DNA of 27,515 nt from a virus. Of this stretch, positions 1-7,800 are shown one piece after another (positions within the stretch are counted from its first letter, which is position 1; each line of letters opens with the position of its first letter). The DNA lies in the IMG/VR virus record IMGVR_UViG_3300021197_000984, positions 1 to 27,515 of that record. The stretch is one strand, 5' to 3'. The notes under the pieces are model-generated. The model was not told where the DNA came from, ran no database searches, and saw nothing but the letters and a program-made list of their open reading frames with translations. The position numbers and the translations under genes were made by a program.

Positions 1-790
1 TTTCTGATGACTTGTCCATCTTGGTTCCACCTACATTCTTCATTCCGTAAGCCCAGCTGGCTTCACGAATTTCATAATTGTCATATAGGTCTCGTATTTC
101 GGGACAGTCGTTGTACGACAATACCCAACTGGTTCGTTCGCTGAGGATGTCATACAGGGCTCTGTGATCAAAGCCTGCGTGCGTGTTGCCCCTATCACCA
201 TATAGCTTGTCCTTATCTTCTCCAAGCAGGTATGGTGGGTCGCAGTATAGAAATGCGTCAGGGTGTCTGTTAATTGAAGTCTTAAAGTTTTCACAGCTTA
301 CTGCTAGGTTTGGCTCTCGGAAGTTGTATATCCGGTCAATGGAACTATCAGTGAAGCGTTCATAAGATGCCCGTTTTGACCAGCCTCCAGAGAATGTTGC
401 CCCTGAAAAGCTGCTCCGATTGATTGCGTAGAACTTGGCTGCATTGGTGAAAGAGAAGCGGTCGCCCTCTCTCAGCTCATTCCGAAGACACACAAAATCT
501 TCCTTTAGAAGTCCTCGCTTTCCTTCAAAGTCGGGATGCTCTTTTCGGTAAGAGTCTGCACAGATTGCCAATAAGCGAGGGTCTGCTAATAGGGCGTTCC
601 AGAACCACACAAGGGGTTCAAAGACATCGTAAGCATGGACCGGTATGCCTCTGCCAGCAACGGCAAGCTCCACCGACCCACCCCCAAGGAACGGGGAGCA
701 AAGCTCCTCGCAGTCCTCGGGGATGAGTGGCAGAATGTGCTTTACAGCACGAGATTTACCACCCGGATACCGGAGTGGAGTCTTAGGCAT
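1..790 (-). CDS. dam: DNA adenine methyltransferase (D12/Dam class), 3' end cut by window edge
   Basis: The protein is predicted to transfer a methyl group from S-adenosylmethionine to adenine N6 in DNA. It opens MPKTPLRYPGGKSRAV, the N-terminal motif of D12-class (Dam-like) enzymes. FLGGGSVEL (about residues 34-42) is the SAM-binding motif, NRSSFSG (124-130) is a conserved D12 segment, and the catalytic DPPY lies at 184-187. About 263 residues are visible, close to the full length of T4 Dam, so only a short C-terminus is probably missing. The ATG lies inside the last codons of gp32 (8-base overlap), which suggests translational coupling to it. Phage Dam enzymes usually protect against host restriction or mark DNA for replication or packaging; which applies here is inference. 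Target sequence (possibly GATC) cannot be read from the sequence. Confidence 0.9.
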   Translation of the reverse strand, partial: MPKTPLRYPGGKSRAVKHILPLIPEDCEELCSPFLGGGSVELAVAGRGIPVHAYDVFEPLVWFWNALLADPRLLAICADSYRKEHPDFEGKRGLLKEDFVCLRNELREGDRFSFTNAAKFYAINRSSFSGATFSGGWSKRASYERFTDSSIDRIYNFREPNLAVSCENFKTSINRHPDAFLYCDPPYLLGEDKDKLYGDRGNTHAGFDHRALYDILSERTSWVLSYNDCPEIRDLYDNYEIREASWAYGMKNVGGTKMDKSSE

Positions 791-1538
791 TCATCAACTC
801 GTTGAATGCGCTATCAACTGAATCTCCTTTGTTGGTGTTATACTGTACGGTCTCCGTAGAGTTGCCCTCAGCATTTACACCTCCAGACATAAACTCATCC
901 AGAAGCGCCTGAACTTCGCTTGAGGACTTACGCTCAAACAGTTCCATAATCTCTTGAATTGAGTTTAGGTATGTCGTAGTTGCATCCGCATCCTCAGAGA
1001 GGGGGGACGGACGACGACGGGGCTGCAGCTTGGTCTGCGGGAACGACGCGCCTGGCGGCTTGCCGTAATTCAGAACCAAGTCGGTTCCCTCTTCGGTATC
1101 AGTAATATCTCCATAGTCTGGGTTTAGCACTAGATTGAGCAGACTCTCGTAAGCAGTCTTACCATAGCCCCACCAGCGAACACCGTCAGCCTCCTCACCA
1201 CGGACGAGAACCGGGCTAAAGAAACGCTGTCGTACGAAGAGGCTCTTTGCCATCTTCTTGGAGGACTCATCATTCGTATCTGCACCTTCTCGCCATAGAT
1301 TGGACGCAAAGTCACAAATAGGGCACGAGTCGCCGAAGTTACGCTTAGGGCATAGAATACCACCCTTGCTTACATTATAGTGAAAGAACACCTCCTTGAA
1401 GGGGTCGCCGTCTGCGGTAGGCACCACACGAATAGTCTGGTTGCCGTCGTTCGGGCGCCAAAAGGCTCCCTTAGAAGAGTCCCCATTGTTCTGCACTGCA
1501 GCGAGCTTTGCTCGCATCTTGTCTAGATTGATTCCCAT
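783..1538 (-). CDS. 32: Single-stranded DNA-binding protein, T4 gp32 family
   Basis: This 251-aa protein should coat single-stranded DNA at the replication fork and during recombination. The diagnostic feature is a zinc site of T4 gp32 type: His53, Cys63, Cys72 and Cys75 in the order H-X9-C-X8-C-X2-C, with CPKRNFGDSCPICDF around the last three. T4 gp32 has His64, Cys77, Cys87 and Cys90. The N-terminus (MGINLDKMRAKLAAVQ) fits the basic cooperative-binding segment, and the end (DSVDSAFNELMNA) is acidic, as expected for the tail that contacts other replication proteins. It is shorter than T4 gp32 (301 aa). A good SD (AAAGGA) precedes the ATG. It has its own perfect sigma-70-type promoter and a leader hairpin, and is followed by an overlapping dam gene. 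Confidence 0.93.
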   Translation of the reverse strand: MGINLDKMRAKLAAVQNNGDSSKGAFWRPNDGNQTIRVVPTADGDPFKEVFFHYNVSKGGILCPKRNFGDSCPICDFASNLWREGADTNDESSKKMAKSLFVRQRFFSPVLVRGEEADGVRWWGYGKTAYESLLNLVLNPDYGDITDTEEGTDLVLNYGKPPGASFPQTKLQPRRRPSPLSEDADATTTYLNSIQEIMELFERKSSSEVQALLDEFMSGGVNAEGNSTETVQYNTNKGDSVDSAFNELMNA

Positions 1539-1566
1539 ATTATTTCTTTCCTTTATTGGTTATAGT

Positions 1567-1590
1567 AAATCGGGCAAATCTTCCCGACTT
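1567..1590 (-). promoter_or_regulatory. Hairpin in the gp32 mRNA leader
   Basis: Between the promoter and the gp32 start, the minus-strand RNA can fold AAGUCGGG against CCCGAUUU: eight pairs including one G-U, with an 8-base loop. It sits about 28 bases upstream of the ATG, ahead of the SD. T4 gp32 represses its own translation by binding a structured leader (a pseudoknot plus unstructured sequence), so this is a candidate operator by analogy. I see only weak possibilities for a pseudoknot here. Confidence 0.4.
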
Positions 1591-1599
1591 CTGCCATTG

Positions 1600-1628
1600 A
1601 TTATATCAAATTTAAGGGTAAGTGTCAA
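1600..1628 (-). promoter_or_regulatory. Perfect-consensus sigma-70-type promoter for gp32
   Basis: On the minus strand TTGACA (1623-1628) is followed by a 17-base spacer and TATAAT (1600-1605), a 12/12 match at optimal spacing. It lies in the 93-base gap between the tubulin-like gene and gp32 and points at gp32, giving a leader of roughly 55 bases. A promoter this strong implies expression by the unmodified host RNA polymerase, probably early in infection. Confidence 0.85.
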
Positions 1629-1631
1629 GAA

Positions 1632-2462
1632 CTATTTTTCTTGAATATTTGAGCTGTAGGCTACGCAATAAACATAGTCTTCGTCATACTGAGTAGGGTA
1701 TATCCCATAAGTGGTCTTAGTGTTTTTGGCGTTTTGCTTTACCTGCGCTATGACCTTCTTATGGATTCCCCCCTGCTCTCTCAACTTTTTCTCATTGATA
1801 GCATAATAATATACTTTTTCTCGGACGTTGTCAAGGTCAAAAAACATTTTTTCTTCCCCCGTATCAAAGTCAACGAGCCCATAAGACATTATGCGGCTAA
1901 CATCATGAGGGGGCGAGATATTATCCATTATGCTATCACTATGGGAGAGCACATTGACCATATGCATAGTAGGGACAAGCAACTCATTCAGCTTGTCATA
2001 AAAACCGATTATGGGCAAATCGCCAAGAATTTCCTCTAGACGAGTATTGTCAGCCAAAACGACCTTTTTAAACACCCCAGAGCGGGAATACTCTTGAAAA
2101 ACGTTAAAAGTGACCCTTTGCTGCATCCGAGCTGTCTCACCAAGCAACTCAGGGTCAGAAAAGATGTATAGTATATGAATATTGCATTTTTTTATCTGTT
2201 CTAAAATGCGCAGAGATGCTCCACTAATAGCGCCACATCCAGACACCGCAAATAAGACATCGCCGTCAATATTCTTAAGAAATCTTTTTAGACTACCAAC
2301 GGAGTCTTCATACTCCTCTGGTGTCGGAGCTGTCTTAAGTCCGTAAGTCCGGGGAGTTCTCTTGAGCCCCTGGTCCATCTTGTAAACCTCATATTGAGGA
2401 TATTGAGCAAACCTATCGGCGATGGCGCAACCTGCCTGCCCAAGTCCAATTATTGTTTCCAT
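1632..2462 (-). CDS. Tubulin/FtsZ-like GTPase-fold protein (predicted)
   Basis: I assign this 276-aa protein to the tubulin/FtsZ superfamily from motif order, not from a database match. Residues 4-15 (IIGLGQAGCAIA) fit the first strand and glycine loop (FtsZ GVGGAGGNA). Residues 71-82 (FAVSGCGAISGA) occupy the place of the signature GGGTGTG loop but are degenerate, keeping Gly75, Gly77 and Gly81. Then come a strand, an E-x-x-x-R segment (109-115), VVLADNTRL (134-142) like the FtsZ IPNxxL strand, and YDKLNELLVP (155-164) like the following helix. HDVSRIM (186-192) matches the T7-loop segment with its catalytic Asp (FtsZ FADVxxxM). About 75 residues of C-terminal domain follow. Phage relatives (PhuZ of jumbo phages, TubZ of Bacillus prophages) build filaments that position or segregate DNA. 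It overlaps the polymerase gene by 13 bases and precedes gp32, so a role in DNA organisation is plausible. GTP binding is uncertain given the altered signature loop. Confidence 0.6.
   Translation of the reverse strand: METIIGLGQAGCAIADRFAQYPQYEVYKMDQGLKRTPRTYGLKTAPTPEEYEDSVGSLKRFLKNIDGDVLFAVSGCGAISGASLRILEQIKKCNIHILYIFSDPELLGETARMQQRVTFNVFQEYSRSGVFKKVVLADNTRLEEILGDLPIIGFYDKLNELLVPTMHMVNVLSHSDSIMDNISPPHDVSRIMSYGLVDFDTGEEKMFFDLDNVREKVYYYAINEKKLREQGGIHKKVIAQVKQNAKNTKTTYGIYPTQYDEDYVYCVAYSSNIQEK
1806..1834 (-). promoter_or_regulatory. Possible internal sigma-70-type promoter in the tubulin-like gene
   Basis: TTGACA (1829-1834), 17-base spacer, TATTAT (1806-1811) on the minus strand, 11 of 12 consensus bases. 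It lies within the coding sequence about 270 bases upstream of gp32 and could add to gp32 expression. A chance match is possible, although the same spacing recurs at three other sites in this block. Confidence 0.4.
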
Positions 2463-3640
2463 GATCTCATATCCCCATAGCTCTTGCCATATTGTACATT
2501 AACACCGAACTTTCCTAAAGCAGTATTTGAGAAATGTTCAACTAGAGAGTTGATCATGGATGGCATTTCAACGTTTGTTACGTCTAGTACAACCTCATCA
2601 TGCACGCAGAATGCGACAAATGACTCCTTGCCCTGAAGATACTTGTCCAGCTTGATCATTTGGCGCAGCACAATATCAGAACAAGTGCTCTGAATAAGGT
2701 AGCTCATAGCATGGTGAGCGTCCGCAGGAATAGTTCTACCAAATGGGTTGCTGACGGCGCCGTCATACCAATACTTCTCCATCACGGCACCCTTATCATA
2801 GACGCCCTCGGGCAAACGATCTTGTGATTTAGGATTGTATAGCCAAGCAAAGAACCTTTCTTTAACTTCCTCGCGAGTGCCATCACCTTTATATACATTT
2901 TGCCGGTTCCACTCGTGAACATCAAAATCAGGCTGGTCCATATCAGACAGGGCTAGAAAAGTTCGCAATTCAGCACCGTTAAAATCAAGTGATACGAGCC
3001 AATCATTAGTCGGGGTGACAACTTTTCGGAACTTCTTGTCCATCGTGAGGATTGGAAAGCTGTTTTTCTTAGTCGTAAGGCGCCCAGTCTTTGTTCCAAA
3101 GATGTTATAATCGCACGACAGTGAAATCTGACTTAACTTTTGCGTAAAGTTGCGTGCTCGCTTCTCATGCATAATATCTCGGAGTGCCCAAGGGTCAATC
3201 TGAATCTTGCGGTGCTTTATATCGTGCAAAACTTTCGTCAAATCCACCAAAAAGTCGTAATTTTCGGGTTTCTCGTGGGTTTTCAAGACGTGCTCTGTAA
3301 TCTTATTTCTCATCTCGCAATATTCTCGCAAGAACCGTTCATTTACGAGGTCAAAAAAGCAGTTTTCAGTAAGGTCCACTTTAGCCGCCGTAAAGGCACG
3401 TAGGAACGCCTTCATTCTTCCGTTAATGGTTTCCCACTCCTGAGCGAGATGGACCGGACAGGCGTCTTCTAGAGCCTTCTGGGCGTATAGGAATGCATAC
3501 TCCACATTCGTCCTGTCTCGGAGGAACGCAGAGTAGTTCCAAGTGCGAGTTAGGTCGTCAGGAATGGTGTCAAAGTGCAATTCATTGTTGCAATAGACCC
3601 CGACACACTCTTGTTTGTCGTCAAGTGTTTGAAATATCAT
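2450..3640 (-). CDS. Family A DNA polymerase, polymerase domain only
   Basis: This replicative-type polymerase of the PolA/T7 gp5 family has all three catalytic motifs. Motif A is LDFNGAELR with metal-binding Asp219 and the ribose-excluding Glu224. Motif B starts at Arg256 (REEVKERFFAWLYN), aligning to T7 RDNAKTFIYGFLYG, with Lys260 as general acid and Phe264 where T7 has Tyr526. Motif C is CVHDEV with His347, Asp348 and Glu349. KTGRLTT (184-190) is the primer-template segment that normally precedes motif A. At 396 aa it corresponds to the thumb-palm-fingers part; no 3'-5' exonuclease motifs are visible in the roughly 130-residue N-terminal part. A Phe at the Tyr526 position normally favours dNTP over ddNTP. 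The ATG overlaps the stop of the preceding virion gene by one base (TAATG). T4 itself uses a family B polymerase (gp43), so this is a replacement or a second polymerase. Confidence 0.9.
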   Translation of the reverse strand: MIFQTLDDKQECVGVYCNNELHFDTIPDDLTRTWNYSAFLRDRTNVEYAFLYAQKALEDACPVHLAQEWETINGRMKAFLRAFTAAKVDLTENCFFDLVNERFLREYCEMRNKITEHVLKTHEKPENYDFLVDLTKVLHDIKHRKIQIDPWALRDIMHEKRARNFTQKLSQISLSCDYNIFGTKTGRLTTKKNSFPILTMDKKFRKVVTPTNDWLVSLDFNGAELRTFLALSDMDQPDFDVHEWNRQNVYKGDGTREEVKERFFAWLYNPKSQDRLPEGVYDKGAVMEKYWYDGAVSNPFGRTIPADAHHAMSYLIQSTCSDIVLRQMIKLDKYLQGKESFVAFCVHDEVVLDVTNVEMPSMINSLVEHFSNTALGKFGVNVQYGKSYGDMRSWKQ

Positions 3641-4860
3641 TAATATGTGGGCTGAAAGTCTGTTTTATCGCGGTTGTTACCTTGTGCCAAGGCGGTCTTT
3701 GCGAAAGACCCCTCAAAATTATCAAAACCCTTGAAGGCTCCGTTGATAATTGTGATGATGTAGTTTATGCCAGTGTGCGGCAAAAGCTGTTTACAATTTT
3801 TCTTAAGCTCTACCACTTTGCCGTGACTCCCTGGCTTTCTCTGTTCAATATACCTTAGATCAATGTATTTGTCAAGCCAAAAAGTTGTGGAACCTGCATT
3901 TACAATAGAGTCTACCGTAGCAAATGGTCGGCAAACAATAGTTATTTTAGTCTCCTTACGAACTCTAATATTCCTCTCCTGCTTAACTAATGAGTTATAG
4001 AACTCTAGCGCGAGGCGCTGCAGGTCTAGTAGGTCGTCTCCGCCTACTTTCTGAAAGAAGCGAGAGATGATAAGCTCGCTGCTAGACGCCCCAGAAGCTG
4101 TAGAGTAACGAAGCATCGCAGGGCTACCTACATCCGCAGTCAAGCGCCATGGAACAAACTGGTCAATGCTGAATCCATACTTTTTGGCAGCAGCCAAGAA
4201 ATATGGAAAGTTTGGGCTATTCAAAAACTTCTGCTTATGTGAGTCATCTGATGGGTCCAGGTCGGTGACGTTGATACTCAAGCCAGATATCATAGGGCTA
4301 CATAGGTTGGACGCAACGAATGCTGGTTTAGACACGGAGGAGTTCTCAGCTACAGTGGTCAAGAATTCAAAGAAGGTAGGAAGAAAAGTCTTGAAGTTAA
4401 TTATATCTTGTCTACGCTCTCGTGTCAAGAAAGTACCAAGGAATGCTTTCCTTAAAAGCTCTAGATAATTCAAATACATCACTTTGCTGCTAACGAAGGA
4501 GCTATGACTCTTGACATCAAAAAGATATGGGTCCTCTTGGTTTAGTCTTCCGGCGCGAGCTTGGGCGCTCATCTCCTTTACTAAGTCTTCAAAGGCGTTC
4601 ACCACGAAAGACAGCGCCTGCACTTGGCTTTTTGGATTTGCCCGAGAAGGAATCGCCTTAAGGAAAGCCTCATTGACCGTAATCACGTCATGGTTGTTGT
4701 TTATTCTTCCGTAAAGCATCCTCTCAGCAAACAAGAAGTTTCGCACAGGCTTGACGTATAATGACCCTGCCTCCTGCGGAAAAGCATTGGACGCATAGTT
4801 GGTCCTCTCAAAAAAAGAGTTTATAGAGTTGAGCTTATTATTTCCTTTAAAATTAGTCAT
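3640..4860 (-). CDS. Predicted virion protein of unknown role, 406 aa
   Basis: I do not recognise a domain. It opens MTNFKGNNKLNSINSF and is mixed alpha/beta with no signal peptide or membrane segment. The first half is helical and aromatic-rich. The second half has short strands (KITIVCRPFATVDSIV) and a run INYIITIINGAFKGFDN near residues 365-381. Its ATG follows the stop of the 1264-aa gene with no gap (TAAATG), and its own stop overlaps the polymerase start, so it is translated with both. The position suggests a baseplate or tail protein; that is inference from neighbours. It carries a perfect consensus promoter and a near-perfect one within its coding sequence, both reading toward the polymerase. 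Confidence 0.55.
   Translation of the reverse strand: MTNFKGNNKLNSINSFFERTNYASNAFPQEAGSLYVKPVRNFLFAERMLYGRINNNHDVITVNEAFLKAIPSRANPKSQVQALSFVVNAFEDLVKEMSAQARAGRLNQEDPYLFDVKSHSSFVSSKVMYLNYLELLRKAFLGTFLTRERRQDIINFKTFLPTFFEFLTTVAENSSVSKPAFVASNLCSPMISGLSINVTDLDPSDDSHKQKFLNSPNFPYFLAAAKKYGFSIDQFVPWRLTADVGSPAMLRYSTASGASSSELIISRFFQKVGGDDLLDLQRLALEFYNSLVKQERNIRVRKETKITIVCRPFATVDSIVNAGSTTFWLDKYIDLRYIEQRKPGSHGKVVELKKNCKQLLPHTGINYIITIINGAFKGFDNFEGSFAKTALAQGNNRDKTDFQPTY
3847..3875 (-). promoter_or_regulatory. Probable sigma-70-type promoter upstream of the DNA polymerase
   Basis: TTGACA (3870-3875), 17-base spacer, TATATT (3847-3852) on the minus strand, 11 of 12 consensus bases. It lies inside the 3' end of the 406-aa gene, about 210 bases upstream of the polymerase start, and would let polymerase and tubulin-like genes be expressed separately from the baseplate genes. 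Confidence 0.55.
4400..4428 (-). promoter_or_regulatory. Perfect-consensus sigma-70-type promoter inside a virion gene
   Basis: TTGACA (4423-4428), 17-base spacer, TATAAT (4400-4405) on the minus strand: a 12/12 match at optimal spacing, embedded in codons for LTRERRQDII of the 406-aa protein. It reads toward the polymerase, whose start is about 760 bases downstream. It shares the bases just outside the hexamers (C after TTGACA, GA before TATAAT) with the gp32 promoter. Confidence 0.7.
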
Positions 4861-7800
4861 TTAAAACTCCGTGGTTCCTCGGGGTCTTCCGAATAAAAGA
4901 TCAATGGCACGGGTGGCTTCCGAACATTGATCAGAGTCTGGCTCGCCGACAGAAGAGGGTCCGTTTCCAGCTGAATCATCTGTCTCAACCTCTACAGTTT
5001 CGTTCGGGGAGTTGAAGCCAAGAGCCGCTGGACCACCGACACCTTCAAATATCGCATGTAGTTTAGTCTCAAACTTGCCAGACTCTATGTAAGACTCTAC
5101 ACGGTATATAGTGTGGTAGCCTCCAATGCCTAGCTTAAATGCAGGGTCGCCTCTCTTGGTGGGGCTTCCAATCTCTCCTCCCAAGCCAGCTGGGTCTAGA
5201 TACATCTTCATGCCTGGATAGAAAGCAGTGTTGCCGATCATGTTTACTTTAATGTCATACACATTCGCCAAGATAGACAAACCAGTCGCACTTCCAACCA
5301 AATCTGTCTCAAAACGTGCTTCTCGCAAGCCTTCAAAGTTTGCTTTGGTAAAGTCAACCCTCTTAAGGATGCCTCTGTCTTGTGCGATAGCTAGGTGGTA
5401 AATACCTCTTTCTTCGTCTTCTATCTGGTCGCCGCTTAGATTCTGGGCTGCCTCTGTGGTTATGGCGTACATAAGCATATAGTGGAAGGAGTCGTCCCCG
5501 CGGTCGGGACGAATCAACAGAGGGGCGCCTCCTCGTCTGTTGCGATTTTGATTGAATGCCTCATCTAAATCAATTCGTGTATAGGTGCCCTCACCAGATG
5601 GTCCACAACACTGTTCTCCAGGTAACGTTGGTAACACGTTGAGGTATTCTTCAAGTAGGTCCCTGGGCATTCCGTCGCTTTCCCGACCAGCCTTTCCAGA
5701 AAAGAAGAGTGTTCTCAATTGCAAGTTCTGGCGTGCGATGTTCTGGAAGCTCTGCCCCTGTTCAGACATCACAGAATGTAATAGTTTGCTCGCCAAGTCT
5801 CTTACAAAAGCCAAGAAAGGATAGAATGACTTCTCCTGGCTGAGCGCCTGGTTGATGAACCATTCCACGAAATAGTTTACGGATATAGGTATGTCTGCTA
5901 TATTGATGTTATAAACAATGGAACTATATGAGGTAGGTTGAGGAAGAGCTTCTTGTCCTGCCCGAAGCCTCTCAATCTGCTGCCCTGTTGATGGTATAGG
6001 CTCGTCAGCATTGGATTCTAACTTCTTGAAGCTTATAGGTCCCATGATGAAGCGCATTTGTTTATCCAGCTTGCCCTTCACATCAGTCCCGGGTGGCGCA
6101 TTGTCTAGAGTCTCGGAGATATTGTTCAGCGCTATCTCCATCAAATCGCCGAAATAGAAGAATTGAACAGCCGTCTCACCTGATGAGTCATCGTATGTGA
6201 GCCCAGCAAGTCTCTTAAGGACTGTATCCTCCTCTTGTGCGGCAGTCGGGGCGGACACGCCAATGTGCGCTTCTAAATCCGCCTGACCAGATCGGCTTGC
6301 CAAGTCTAGGTTGTTAATCGCAAGAGGGTCGGATGATCTTCGCAAAAGCCCCTGAATTCCTCTGAAGTTTGTCCTTCCAAAGTTTATGTAACTTTGAAGA
6401 GTGGTTGTATTTACTGGAGCATAGAAAATTCTATCATTCTGATACAACTCTTTCATAATGCGCTGCCAGCTATTATATTTTTCATCTCTAATCTTGAGTT
6501 GATATTCCCGCTTCAGGGCGGCGATATAATCCTCGTTGCAAGTAGAGGCGGCATCTAGCAAGCTCTTTCTACGCAGTAGCCTCGCCGTTAATGCGTTTCT
6601 GTCGGCGAGGACATCGGAATCAGCATCAAAGTAGGAACCCTCTTGCCAAGCGATATACTCTATAGTTAGGTTTACGTTTCCAAACTCGTTAATCTCAATA
6701 TTGTGGTCAATGGCGGTTAGGTACATGGACATTCGTGATGCGTTCACCGCAGATTGTTTAGCGGCTTTCTCTTCGTCAGTCCCAAGAAAAGCTTCAAGAC
6801 CGGGCGGGAACCAACCGCACTCCACCTTAAGCTTGAAGTAGTCTGGATTCCACGCCAAGGCGGTAGTCCTCTCAACGAGTCCTATATTCACCAAATCTAT
6901 ATAACTGAATGGTCGGCTATCACCCCTAATTGTCATAAGCGGCACGCGACGAATAAAGTCCTCCATACTCTGGAAGTATAGCTTAAGCTCTGCGTATATA
7001 TCTCTACGAGCCGTAAAAGGGTTTTGTCCTTCTAGTTTCCAGTCAAAACTGGTAATACCAGCACCGCGCCCGCGCTGAATACCGGGCGTTGTCATATTGC
7101 GTATGCCTTCGGTCCCGGCGTCTATAGTCCTAGGGTCTACGTGTGCCTCAAAGGGAACCTCCTGCTCATAGGTTTCTCCACGTTGTCCATTCTCTTGGAT
7201 ATCGTAGAAGACTTTGTATAGGCGGATCTGAGGAACAAGGGCAGATACCTCAGCGGGTAGGAGCTTCTCTAGGTCTTGCACAGAGCCATTATAAAGTAAC
7301 TTGTTTACAATTGTATCTGTATGTCCGTGGACCATTGTAAAATATCGGCGACCGGAGTTTTTCTCAGCGTAAAGAGGTGTTCTCTCATCTTGATTCAGTT
7401 TAGCGAACTCTGGTAGGTAGTCTATGAGGAATGCCTGCTCTGCTAGGCGCTTAAGTTGTGCGAGCTGCTCAGGCGTGATATCACTATCATCGTCACCTGT
7501 TGCAAGCTGAAGCAGCCTGTCTTCCGCGTAAGCTACAGCCTGGTTGTTGTAGGCTGCTCGCTCCACGCCATCACTTTCCACAATGCCGGGATTATCAGAT
7601 CTTATTGACTGCTCAATTAACTCATTGTCAAGCTTAAGGGCTAGCTCTCTTCCTTTGATCATCGCGTAAAGGGCAAGAAAGTCCTCCAAGTTGAGTCCGG
7701 GGCCACCAAATATATCAAATGTCTCGCCGGTTTGTCGGGGGTATGGTCCAACTTGGGCTGGAGCATCTAAATTAATTGGCTGGGCGTACCGGCGGTTTTG

